The position numbers were made by a program, and so were the translations under genes. The notes below the pieces were generated by a model. The model saw nothing but the letters and a program-made list of their open reading frames with translations. It was not told the DNA's origin and searched no databases. DNA of 64,000 nt from Pezizomycotina sp. ARF18 (taxonomy: Eukaryota; Ascomycota): positions 234,777 through 298,776 of the forward strand of contig AZLU01000002.1 in the NCBI GenBank assembly GCA_002224055.1. Reading direction: 5' to 3'. Below are positions 47,329 to 59,039 of this stretch, piece by piece (within the stretch, counting starts at the first letter, position 1; every line of letters starts with the position of its first letter).

Positions 47329-48742
47329 TTAGTACGGGTTGAACCCGAACCTCTGGTTCTGACCGTCGTAGATGGCGACACCGTTCTTAAGGAAGACATC
47401 ACCGAAGATGTTGGGAATACCGCCCGAAGCAGCCTGGAGACCACCGAAGCACTGCTTGCCCGTGTTGTCGATCGGGGCGTAGTTCATGAGCCCTCCGGGA
47501 ATAGTCATCGAGTTGGTGCCGTAAGAAACCGTGAAGTCGGGGAGTTTCTCGTTGCAGTTGAAGATGTATCCGCCCTGGGTGGCGTCGTTCTTAGCGCTGG
47601 AGACTTTAGCGTAGTAAGCTTCGACGGCGGAGCTGGGGAGGATCAGGAGCGTGGTTCCGGTGTCGGCGATGGCGGTGCAGCTGGCGAGCTTGGTGAAGCC
47701 GGCGGCGTTTCCGACCTTGAAGCCCTGGGTGCAGTCGACCTCGTACCAGCCGTGGCTCGAGTCGATCTTTGTCCAGGTCTGTCCCTTAACCAATTCTGGC
47801 CGGTTGCCGAAGGTGTAGCGGCCGGCGGCGTTGTGGCGGAGCTCGGAGGTGAACACCATCTCGCGCCCGCTCTGGCGACGTAGTTGTCGACCCAGGTCTT
47901 CTGCTGTGGGGAGGCGGAGTTGATGCTGCTGAAGCCCAAACCGAGGAGACCGTCCTCGGCTCCCTGGACGAAAGCCGCGGCCGCGGAGGTGGCGCACTCG
48001 ACGGCTTGCATGGTGACGGTGGCGCCGCCGACGGCTACGCTGTCGCCGACGACGTTGCCGGAGGCGGTCGAGCCGTCGCCGTACTGGATCGACCAGGTGC
48101 CCGTCGGGGTGGCGGCGGGAGCGGCAGCGCGCTTAGAGTTGGAAGAGCAGACTTCGCCGTAGAAGTAGCAGCAGATCTCATCGCTCCAGGAGAGGTTCTG
48201 GTCATCGCAGGACTTGTCACCGCCACCACCGCCGGAGCCACCGCCGGAGCCGCCGCCAGAACCGCCACCGGAACCGCCGCCGCTGGCCTTAGCCTTGCAA
48301 GGGTAGACGTGGTGCCTAAGAAAATTAATTAGCTCTACATCATATATATAAAGAATTTGAACTAGAAGCTACTTACGATCCCTGAGAGCTCTTGCTCAAT
48401 TCGTCGCTGATAACCCAAAGGTCACTAGATCCAGTATCAAAGTCCAAAAGAACCTGCGTGTTACCAATAGTGACGGGGCAGACGTATTCGAGATCGGACT
48501 GGACGTTCTGCGCCTCGACGGTCGCAACTGGGAGAGCCGGATCGCGCTTAGCCAGACCGGCGACCTTGAGGACGCGGGCATGGGGACTTTGTACTTGTTG
48601 TACACCTTGCGGAGGGCAGCGGGACCATTGCGGTGGAACTTCGGGTTGGGGATGGCCTGGACGACGTGTTCTTGAGTCTTCGTCGGGACTGCGGCGGCCT
48701 CGAGGGCGCCGAGGATGAGGAGGCGACGGATGCGGTAAGCAT
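47329..48742 (-). CDS. secreted pepsin-type aspartic protease (A1) with Gly/Ser linker and Cys-rich insert
   Basis: The start is the ATG at 48742 with a short leader ([20 protein letters not shown] across one frame change) and a propeptide. The mature enzyme has [20 protein letters not shown] (first catalytic Asp), a 61-nt intron (48316-48376) after SSQGS, HHVYPC, the insert, [20 protein letters not shown] (flap Tyr), [34 protein letters not shown] (second catalytic Asp), and [20 protein letters not shown], ending FGFNPY. Close to endothiapepsin/penicillopepsin-type fungal acid proteases. Unusually, between HHVYP and the flap there are five repeats of the Ser-Gly3 type (48219-48284) followed by a Cys-rich piece with spacing C-x11-CC-x6-C. 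Estimated length, about 450 aa, exceeds the usual 400-420 by that insert. All catalytic residues are present. Confidence 0.93.
48219..48284 (-). repeat. Gly/Ser-coding 12-bp repeat in the protease
   Basis: Sixty-six bases encode four SGGG units and a fifth with five Gly. Synonymous codons vary among units (TCC/TCT, GGC/GGT), so the repeat has been kept for some time rather than arising by very recent slippage. Confidence 0.9.
48316..48376 (-). other. intron of the aspartic protease
   Basis: 61 nt, gtaagt...cttag, located just after [10 protein letters not shown] and before HHVYP. The junction continues the family sequence. Confidence 0.85.
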
Positions 48743-51700
48743 TGTCGCGGTAGCTATTCAGGGTGTAAAGGACGAGAGGAAACCGAGAAGCTGAAGGATT
48801 CAAGTCTGTTCTGGTGGAGGTTGAAGCAGTTTGGATCCAGAAGATGATGCTGAGGATGGAGAACGAAGATAGGAGCGAGAAGTGCACCTTTTTATAATCT
48901 TCGAGGTTACTCGCGGTGTCTTAATTAATCGATGTACGAGATCATGAAGAGTGAAGGTATTCGCATACCGATGGACACGGCAAAGATACTGTATTGTTTC
49001 CCTCTACCTTTTTTGGTTCCTATGAAATTCGGCCGTTCAAGCCGTTCTAAACGCCCCACTTTGTTCTATTTCGTGTAGAGGACGGTGCGGCATCGTGAAT
49101 CGAATTTCAGCTCAAACAGATAGCAGCCAATAGCTGAACAGTTCAGACGATTGCATAAAGGAGGTGGAGACCTCACGGGTTTACCCCAGAGTTTGGTTCC
49201 TTCCAGATTCGATCTTGCGTTCGGAGGTAAAGATATATACCATCTGGTTTAACTAAGAAAAACGTGGTTAACATGAGTATATTCACGAATGTCTCACGAG
49301 CCTCCAGGTTGACTAACTGACCAAGAGAAAAGACAGGTACACGATAACCATGATTTTCATCGCCCAGAGATGGACAAGATACTTAGCAAAGCTTGTATAC
49401 ATCAAGCTCAACGCCACTGATAGCTATCATCACCAGGGCCAGGATGCCAACGATCCGGCTGCGGCCGAGTAGATAGAAAAGGTACCACCATGTTCCTAAA
49501 TGATGCGAGTAAAAGCCCCCTTGATCCTTGCGTATACACTTTAAAGCTTCTTTTTTTCGTGTCTTATCTCTTTGCCTCGCGCTGGGTCTATATCTGAACC
49601 GTGCTTCCAGAGACGGTTCCATAAACTCCTTACAAAAGAAGTTAAGAAGAAAACGGGAAAAAAGAAGACGTCAACTCCACCCCTGTTCCCTGGAGAATGG
49701 AGACATGCCTTGGCGAGACTGGATCGACTGGTTACTTGCAGACTCTTGGAAGTCCGGGAACCAAATTACTTTGATCGAACGGTGCATATCCCGTGTAAAT
49801 CAATTATTATTCCTCAAGAGCCGCAATCACCCAATGGAAATGGCTATGTCCGCCAATATGTTCCTGGTTCATTTATAGTGATTTGACTGAGGACTGTATA
49901 TTATTCGCCACCCGCTGTATGTATTAAAAATATATATCTATATATATAATCTCCGTGCGTTTTCCCGCTTCTTGGCGAGAAACATATGACACCTTTATCC
50001 ATACACAGAAGCTCGATAATGGTTTATCTACCGTTTCACAGAATTATCGATTTTACGCAATTCCCGTTTCTAGAAGCTCTATTTCCCACGCCAAGCGCGC
50101 CAAGTCCCTTGGGTATCCGCGTGGCTCCCCGAAAGAACCACTAGTAAACTACTTGGTATAAAAAAGCTTCTACTGCGTGAAGTACATGGGATAGAAGCTG
50201 TTATCAGCAGGAGAAGCCTTTTCTATGTATGGAAGGACCTTCTATGCGGGAACGGAAAACGTCACGATAATGGGGTTTTAATTTTGATGCGCTTTTTTGG
50301 ATGTTAGTCCTGCCGCTGATTTGGTCGGCACGCTTGTTCCGAGCCCTTGTTTATTGCACCTCGAATGATAGATTGGACTAATCAAAGTCGACTCTACTAT
50401 TACGAATTAGAACCGTACGTTTGCACAAGAACACAGGAGGCATCTACAGCAAGCTCTTGGTGGATATTCGAGCTCCGTTTGGTCCCGGTTTGCTGTGCTC
50501 TTTCGTACTATAATTATTGTTGTGTAGCATTATCAGAATGAGAACCTTATTATTTCGATCTCTATCATTTTCATGGGGTTAATGCCCAATCGGAAATCGC
50601 GATATTTTACGCCTCGGACGCTTTCAGGAGCTCGTAACTTGATACTTCGTGTCTTTAGCTTACAGAACAACATGGATAGTAGACTCGAACCGAGTTTCCA
50701 AGTTCAGACAGATTATTTGCAAAGAGCAATTGTAGCTAGATCCATGTCCAAGTTTATAGACCGAAGGCACAAAGACCTGTTCCGTTATCTCAAAAAACTT
50801 CTTCTAATTCGCATAACGATAACTGTTTGGAAATGATACGGCTATACTCTACTAATCTACGCGGGTGACCTGGATTTTCTTCTTACGTCTAACAATCTGT
50901 CATCTTACGAGCATGGGCTACTAGTGAAAATTAAAGCTCGGATATAGTTTGGAAGACATAGCGTATACTCGGAGGCCGACGTAATATTTGGGTATCTTTT
51001 AACTCCTTTGTATATCCATCTCAGTTTCCTTGCTGATTTCGCAATAGATCACGAGGGTGGATTAGGCGCATGTGCCTTCCTCATTGAATTAAGGGAGCGT
51101 ATTGGGTGTTCGGAATCTGAATAACTGGACTTAGAGGGCTGAGATGCGATAGCGAGCGTGATGGGGCCATGAGGACTTATATCTAAAATATACTGATTGA
51201 TAAATTGACCACCCCCAGTTAATCTCTTTACTATCACTATTGTCACCATCAGTTTAAGGGGAGCTAAAGGTACTAGGAATCTCTCTAGCGTCTGCCATTC
51301 TCATGATCATCGATTGCGGTATAGGCCTCTTTATACTGAAGTCACCGAAAAGTAAAGCTATGTGCTACTTTAAGCTAAAATTACGCGCATTTCCGCTTTA
51401 CTTCACCGAGTTAAACCTGAGTCTTATATTATCACGATATTGATAAGTGTAATGATTCGGTTTGATTATTAAAACCGAAGAAAAGGAAATATATTGCAAA
51501 AAATCGAATGCATAATAAAGATAATCCTGTGACTAATTTTGATTGACTATGATCTTCATTGATTCTATCACATATTCTCAGACGTTTTGCAACAATGAGC
51601 ATTGAGTACAGCCAGGGAAATACAAGCTGAAAGTAAGAGCGAATAAGCAAGCAAGCAAGGAAGAAAGAAAGAAAGAAATACAACGCCGAACATCAATAAC

Positions 51701-51944
51701 ATCAGAAAATCACGTAGATGCGTAAGGACGAGAAATGGTTTTGCTAACATTCCGGTAAACTGCATCTTCGGTCTCCTCTGCACAAAGGAGACCAAGCCCT
51801 CTTTTCTTATTTCTTCTCGCTCTTTTTTTTTTTTTTTTTTTTTTTTTTCTTCTAAAAGAAATAAGCATCAAATCAACTGAATCAGAAGAACAAATTAAAA
51901 GACCTCTTTACCGTTGACAACTTAAGTACTGAATTACTCGTCCC
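48743..51944. other. gene-poor region
   Basis: A T26 run lies at 51823-51848. One minus-strand frame at 49383-49622 starts with ATG and ends in a single hydrophobic segment (SRIVGILALVMIAISGVEL); it may be a small membrane protein but has no other support. Plus-strand frames at 49528-49886 and 50573-50836 were judged too weak. Confidence 0.45.
51823..51848. repeat. T26 run
   Basis: Twenty-six T about 100 bp past the stop of protein A (minus strand), in its 3' flank. Confidence 0.97.
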
Positions 51945-54413
51945 CTATCTGCGACGATTACACACTAAGCAGTTGAGTGTCGACTTGGCCCGTCCTTGTC
52001 CTTCCACTTGTAACAGCTCATCCTCGATAACTTCATCTTCCACAGAGAATTTGAATGAGTCTTGAGATGCCAGGATTGAGATTGCATCCACAGAACCGTG
52101 TTGTGAACCATTATTAATGCGCTTCAAGCAGTTCTCTATGTGGTTCTTACGCTCCCGTAAGCGTGGGCTCGGATATTATGGATTATTTTCACAAATTCGG
52201 CTTGATCGTGTTCAGAATCAAATATGTTGCCCTCCCATGTCCGCCGCAGGTCCTGGAAGAAAACGTTAGCTAGAGAACTATATCATCAATGAACAGGATC
52301 AAACTCGATACTTACGTATTTGACTGTTTTATCCGCGTCCTCGTATCTCATCATAACCCAAAAACTCATAGCTGAGCCGAGAGCACTGAACCCAAACGCA
52401 GGCATTTTCTTGGAGAGTTCAGATAGGCCCGCTGCTTCTTCTAAGAGGTGATAAATATGGCATATGTGCATCATTCTCTCTTTAATCTGATTTTCTGCCT
52501 CGAGCTTTTCGCTGCCGATTGAGTTTTGAGTTCGCAGCAAAGAAAGGGCAAGCAGAGTTCCTTTTTTGCCGCCGGTCTGAATATGTAATCCGCAATATCT
52601 TCAGGTGGGAGATTCGCAAAAACGTCCGTGTGATAGCCGTACATGCCGTCGGGTAAATAATAGTTTCCCGGTCGAAGTTTCTTGGAATGTCCGGAAATGG
52701 AAAATGGTTTGTTAATACTCGCTTTTCTTCAATGCTATAAAGGAAGCATGTGTTCAGTTAGCTAAATCCCTTCATATAGGATGTATCCTATAATCTAGTG
52801 ATTTGATCTTACAATGCCAATATTTCGCTTTTATTGCCAGATGAACGCCTTCTTTTTGATTGCCGAATAATAGTATTTAGTATCCCATGGGTGGAGCAAA
52901 AAATAGCGATTGCCAATGGTCTTCAACCCAGAACTCATGATCGCCGTCAAATCTCTCGGTCTGATGGTGCTCTGCATTTTCACCTTTGTTCTCGTAATCC
53001 TCTATCTCGATGTCTGAGTCCTCCACTGGTAAGTTAAGCTCAAGCCGGACAATCCGCGATAGGACCGGTTCCATGTCATCGTCTGCAAAGTACCATCTGA
53101 TTCCTGAGAATCTGGGATCTCAGTGCGAGTATCGGTTCGTTTGTTTTGTTTGGTGCAGCTTCCAACTTTATCTAAAATTTTCTCGGTGGCTTTAGCGGTA
53201 CCGTTAGCTGCCTTTTTCACCTTTTTCTTTGATTTTCTAGCCAACATCCTCATTTTCGTCTTCGCGTCCGATATTCGTGAAGGACCTTCGTAATATCTCA
53301 AGCGTTTTCTAGCAAGGGTAAATTTAATTAGTAAATTTACCCATTAGTTCATAATATATATAAATAATTATAAAGTGGAACTCACGCTCAAGTGAGCCGG
53401 TCTCAAAGGGCGGCAGAGCTTTCCCACCAGCGATGGATTATCTCCTTCACATCGTCATCTCCGGCTAAATTATCATCTCCGAATTCCCGAAGTACCAGGC
53501 CATACGATGCCAGAAGCTCCGCTTTCTTTTCTTCTTCTTGGGTATTGGCTTCTTGTCGTCTGGATTGAGATCTCTGTCCGGGCTTTTGAGGCTCAACTTC
53601 GTCCGAAATGGCGATGGGGTTTTCTCTACTGCCTGCTTTACGAATTGCGCGTGTTGGCTTAGAATTGGAATCGTCAATGTCGATTGGAGTAGACGGTCGC
53701 CTACCCGCTGTCCTGTTCCAATCCGGTTGCGGTACGGTGTCATATTCGGCGTTCTCGGCAGATCATTGCGCGATCTAGGGGTTGGTGTTTCATTGTCTAG
53801 TTCAGGTGAGGGACTCCCGTTCGATTTCGGAGGTGTCGGGAAAGGAAGTTTACGCGGAGACGTCGGAAACGCGCCGGGGAACTGAAGTTCCACCGACGAC
53901 TCGCGCTCAACCTGCTCGGCAACCTCAGGCGATAACGAGTTTCGTCCGCGGAAACTGGTTCTACGTTTCCGTATCCTTGGTGACTGCGGTAGACGGAAGG
54001 AGCCCTGGACGGCTGCCGTTGGACAATCGGGGTGCCGTCTTCCTTAATCGACGCAATTCGACTCCGAGAAGGATCCTGGTTTCTGAAGACCTAGACGAAC
54101 GCCGTAACGTGGTTTTTGCTCTTGCTGATGTTGCCGTTGTCGTGCAGGAGACGGCACGTGCGTTTGGCGGACTGCGTCTAGATTTCCTTAGCATCTCCGC
54201 GGCCTCATTGATTAATGCTGGCGGTGCTGAGGAACAACGGGTTCTTCTTGTGGAATCAGGGCGTACAGAACTATTATCTTCTCCACCTGGCTGAGACTTT
54301 TGCGATCCGTCGATACTCGGCTGTTTATTGGCCGCGAGGAGATACCACGCCACTAAACAACTCCTAATATTAACACAACTCGAAAAGACATGTCCAGAGT
54401 GGATGGAATTCAA
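51945..54413 (-). CDS. unknown family protein A (paralogue of protein B)
   Basis: The 5' end is not fixed (no clear ATG). A Ser/Arg/Pro-rich disordered N-terminus (FPTSPRKLPFPTPPKSNGSP) leads to a basic patch (KKPIPKKKKRKRSFWHRMAW) and DDDVKEIIHRWWESSAAL. After an intron (gtgagt, about 53388 to 53310) come MRMLARKSKKKVKKAANGTA and DMEPVLSRIVRLELNLPVED, then an acidic stretch. Another intron precedes IEEKRVLTNHFPFPDIPRNF. The conserved domain follows: LPDGMYGYHTDVFANLPPED, LALSLLRTQNSIGSEKLEAE, MMHICHIYHLLEEAAGLSEL and MSFWVMMRYEDADKTVKY, an intron (gtaagtatcg...ttccag), then DLRRTWEGNIFDSEHDQAEF and VKIIHNIRAHAYGS, ending LNCLVCNRRR. Protein B shares the last two blocks and the intron. No known family. 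Confidence 0.55.
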
Positions 54414-57400
54414 CTCGACGTTTGCGATGAATAAACCGCAACCGAATAAACAATCAGAAACAAATTTCTTTCAAAGGAAAGTAACTTGAAACGGAGGCTT
54501 GTATAACTGTTGTGGAAAACTTGAAAAAAAAAAAAAAAGCCCTTAGAGCACTGCAACTAACGTTGGGGCTATTAGCTTTTATCGAGAATGGTCTAAGATG
54601 AACGTGGAAATTTACCGATCTAGCAAGATATGAACATTTATATATTTCTTCCCTCTTCCAGATTTCTATCCTAATTGTGGCGGCACAGCCATGAATGAGA
54701 GCCTATTATTCTGCCGCGCAGTAGGCGCATTATATGCGGCACTGAGAATTGAACCATGGGGGCCAAAAATAGGCTTGGGGAAGGAGGAGGCACCAGACGC
54801 TGCGCCATTTACGACTATGCAACTTATCGATAGTATCCACACTCTGCGATCGAAATATTTATTGCTGATCTTACTCCAACATTCACGACTGCTAATGCAT
54901 GCAAAGGCTTAGAACTAGGAAACATGTTTTTTTTGATAATTCCTACTCCCCTTCCCCTCCTTCTATTACATTTTCGAGGAGATCGGAGATGCTGTAGAAT
55001 GTTTTAATATGCAGAAAGATATAAAAGAAATATCTTGTAGGCAACAGTGCCGATACCCCGGCGTGTGTGTGGGGTCTCCTGTCTTTTCGGATTGTCGAAT
55101 TCCTGCAGGTGGGAATGGCAGTAAATTTGTGTAAGCGCCGGGGTGTTAAACACCTAAAACCACCCATTATAAAGGTGAGAAAAGCGGAAGGCTGGCGTAA
55201 AATGGTTTCGGTCGGCTCTAAAGATCCTACTCTATGGTTCTAGACGCTAGCGTTTGCTTAGAATTACTTTCTATAATGGTTATACAGTTAATTCAATCTA
55301 AATGGGGGTGGTAAGGTTTAATATAACTGGATAATTATTAGGCGTCTGGTTTAAGGGTTTCTGGGGTCCCCTGTAATTTATTACGGCCTAAAACTACAGG
55401 ATAGGGAGAAGTTTCCCGCGCAATAAATATAGTCTTCACATGTCATTAGCAGGGAACGTTGGCGATTTAAAAGGTATTGGGTACTGTTGCGCTGACTTTG
55501 CGATGCGCTTGTCTGATCTTACTCGGAATCGGGAGTAGAAATTTCTGCTGCAGTCACGAATGACCTTGTGAATCGGATCGAATTAGGGTTAGGATAACAC
55601 TTGTGCCACCTCTACAATCATGTATAGAGGTGGCCTTGGAAATACCGTCTCGAGGAGAGGGCATTTAGTCAAGCTGGATGGCTGAGACTATGGCGCTATG
55701 AAAGGAGAAGAAAAAAGAGATCACGTCTCCATTACCTTGGAAGTACTAGCTATAGGGAAAGCTTCGGTATTGCAATGAGGAGGGTCTAAGCGCTGCAATT
55801 TCAATTCAGGAGATATGCATTGGTAAGTTAGCGGATAATATCGTGATCTTTACATGGAAAAGCACCTACCGATGAAAAAACGGTCAACTGCTAGTCTTTC
55901 GCCTCACAGTAGTAGACTCTTCCTCGTCTAATGATAGCGCAGTCGGGAACCAGGTTTTTTTTTAAGCAGCTTTGCTAGCGCTATTGCAGGGTCCACCGTC
56001 TGTGAGTCCTCTTCCATATCGTTATCTCCTTCGCGCTTCATCTGGAAAAATGGTAGCAATTAGCTACCATCGATCCAGCTGCGGAGTCCAAAACATTAAG
56101 CAGCAATAAACACCATTGATAATTTCAGCGTATTTTGCGTGCGCGAGGGTAGTTCAGCTTGTTTGAGGGTGCTTATTGCACTGGAACAATGTTGAAAAAG
56201 TCTTATGCGATTGACTTTGTGGTTAAAAAGCACCAGTGACCCGAACAACGCGGTATCGTTCACTGACAGGAAGATTATGTTAGAATTAGGGAAAGAGCTT
56301 ATTTTATCTCCGTGCTTACATTCGTGTAACTTCCCCTTCGAGTATTGCGACAGGCATCGTCCAGCTCACTCGAAGGGTATCTCGGGCTCCCGAGAATCTG
56401 ATTTAAGAAAGGGCTTTTGGTGAGACTGTCCCTTTACCATATTGTTTAACGGCTTCAGAAGCCCCCTTCAGCCATACTGTAGTCGAGATATCATCGAGAG
56501 CTATCGCTGTTCTTTTGTATTTGAATTGGCTCCTCGACTCTCATCATCAGATTGTTTGAGGCTTCCTCGAGAACCATCTCAAATCTATGAATTCTCAACC
56601 GTGAACTAAATTACTGAACGTTTCCTTGTTTTTTTTTGGAGCATTCTCTTGTTGAAAGTATGCCACATGGAAAATTTCGAGAAGACCTTCAAGCGTTTTC
56701 GACAAGTCGAGAAGGAATAGAACGCATCGAGTTAGCATATGTCATTTTCCTGTAAATGAAGCATTACACATGAAATATGGGTTCGTTTATTTCGTTGCTT
56801 TGGCGTCCTTAGATTTAGAAATGACCAGCAGTTTACGAGAATACTTCGAGTCGTCGTGGAAATCCGAATCTCGGTGTCGAGGAAGCGACGTAATTTTCCT
56901 CGGATCTCTAGAGCGCCCTTCCTATTTATGACTTCAAACAGCAAGTTTGTAGTTAAGGGGAAAGGATGTATTTGCTCCCTTTTACTAGCAAGAGGGTGAT
57001 TTCGGACAGCCTTGCTATCACAATATTCAAAGCGCTAATTTCACCGCGGGGCCCTTATTTCTGGCTACGAGTAAAATCCGTTTAATCACTGAGGCAGCCT
57101 TCTGTATAAAGGCTTTACGAAAGAAGGGGGGTCATAAATTCTCTATGTCAGTCAGCGAAAGGAAATGGCTACGTTTGAGCAACTGAACACTCCACCACTA
57201 CTTTAGCTGGTTGAGAGCTATTACGTACGAAACTTTATAGCTACTCTCTAGAGGACCCACGGTGAGCTTCATATCTAGGCGATGTTCATCCCTGAGGTGG
57301 TGGTTCCTCGGTGCTCATGCTATTCGTGAGAGTATTTCGTGGGGTTGATTTCATTCTACGAAAGAGAAATCTTAGGGGGATGGGGAGAACCTGGAATCCC

Positions 57401-58764
57401 AGTCGCTATTCAAGGACAGAATACCAACTTGAGCACACCACCTTGACAATCTTTCTCTCCTTGGCCGGTTTGAATCCATCAACGAACTTCTCACCAATAA
57501 TACGATACATCAAGCCTTCGAGACTCCGCCTTCGCTAAGCCTGGTTCGAGGCTTTTCTCGGCGATCAAAAGGTCCATATTTGTTTCTAGTTATGATTGCC
57601 TGCCGCACCTTCTGTGGCAAGCTTCGAGGACGTCACCATTGCGGATGACCTGCGAGCAGGAAAAAATAACGAGTCAGCGTCTGCATCAACCGAATCTTCT
57701 CCGGAACGTTCAAGCAAGGCCTTTCAAATACTAATTTAAACCAGTGCAAATACGCGAGAAACGAAGAATAAGAACAAAGCCTGACGGACTTAGAGAGCAC
57801 ACACACACTGCAAGCCTATTGAAATGAGACAGGAATACCGTCCCGCTCTGCCGGCAGTCCTGCCCCCACCTATGTATGAAGTATCCAAAGTTAAAAAAGA
57901 AGAAAGAAGAACTTCCATCAGGGATTGACGGTCGTCTGGTACAAAATCCTCGCATAGATATTCCGTCACCTGAGCCACCACTCAAACAAGGAGACAAGGC
58001 GGCCCCGAAGGCAAATCAAGCCAATAGCAGCGAATGAGTAACGCAAAAAAGCAATGTAAGGGATCTCAATGATTGGTTGATAGAGGCATGTTCGGCCCTT
58101 TCCTATTCACAAAGCCTTGTGTCGAAACGTACCCACAGCGCTTTGTCGAAAGTCCAAGAGGAATTTTAAGTATACGAAGTCTGATTGGTGGATTTCAACG
58201 CCATCGTTAGGTGTGCACGCAACAACACAAGCCGTTCTTTGAAGTTTTTTTTTTTTTCTTAAAAAAAGCCCTTTATCTAGAATAATTATCTGCGACTTCG
58301 AAAAAATCGTTAACGTGTTGAGGAGAAATCCACATACCTTGATTCCGGGCTTTGAGTTTGGAGATAGTGATAAGACCTTGCGAGTTGAGGGTAACCAGTG
58401 ATAACGTAAAGGTCACTTGCATGTGATACTGGCAATATTAGAGTCCCGTAAAATCCTAAGGAATCATAATACCCTCGCGTGTTGACTCGATGTTTTGGCG
58501 TTTTTCACCGTTTTCCGTTATTGATAAGATTAATCAAACGCCTCATAGCTTTCTATAGCTTCGTTTTCCGATTGTGAACAGCGGCATCTTAAATTACCTA
58601 TAGCTTCAGCCTTCGTGGTGATGTCTAGCTATTAGTTCGAGTGATATTGATAGTCCTAGAGTTACTAGAGAGAATAAACCTCTTAAACTTCGGACTTGTT
58701 TGAATAAGTATATAACCATCGCCTAAACAGCTATAATCGCGAAGCTATATTTCCTAATGCTACT
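54414..58764. other. 4.3-kb stretch without a supported gene
   Basis: Contains an A15 run at 54524-54538. Some plus-strand stretches are coding-like but isolated (MPHGKFREDLQAFSTSREGI near 56658; FVALASLDLEMTSSLREYFE near 56780), as is a minus-strand one at 57790-57981 (VAQVTEYLCEDFVPDDRQSL). None shows a motif or continues. No third copy of the A/B family was found here. Confidence 0.4.
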
Positions 58765-59039
58765 TTACGAAATCAAGTGATAAAATCGAATGTAATGTAG
58801 AAAGAACGATCTCGAATATCTCGAGTGCCTGCACTCTGATTGAACTACTAAAAGCATAACAAAAAGAAGGCTTCCAAAAAAAACCCAATCTGTGCGGTAA
58901 TAAGAAACTACGACTACAAGTCTTGTTATACACCCAGACGAGTGCCGACGTCTTGACGCTTGTAGAAATTTAGTATAATAATGCATACCCTCGCCTTCTT
59001 TGACAGACTCCGGCAATATCGCATTTCCCGTTTTCAATA

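Noticed and set aside
47320-47883. 187-aa plus-strand ORF
   Set aside because: Antisense of the aspartic protease; its Gly/Val/Glu-rich composition is what the reverse complement of GC-rich codons gives.
51568-51795. Minus-strand ORF with strongly hydrophobic translation
   Set aside because: Much of the hydrophobicity comes from translating gaaa/gcaa simple repeats (FFLSFFLACLL); no ATG at the open-frame start and no other support.
54691-57997. Scattered coding-like ORFs, considered as a third A/B paralogue
   Set aside because: None contains the WEGN or MMHICHIYHLL blocks, and no two join into a longer protein.
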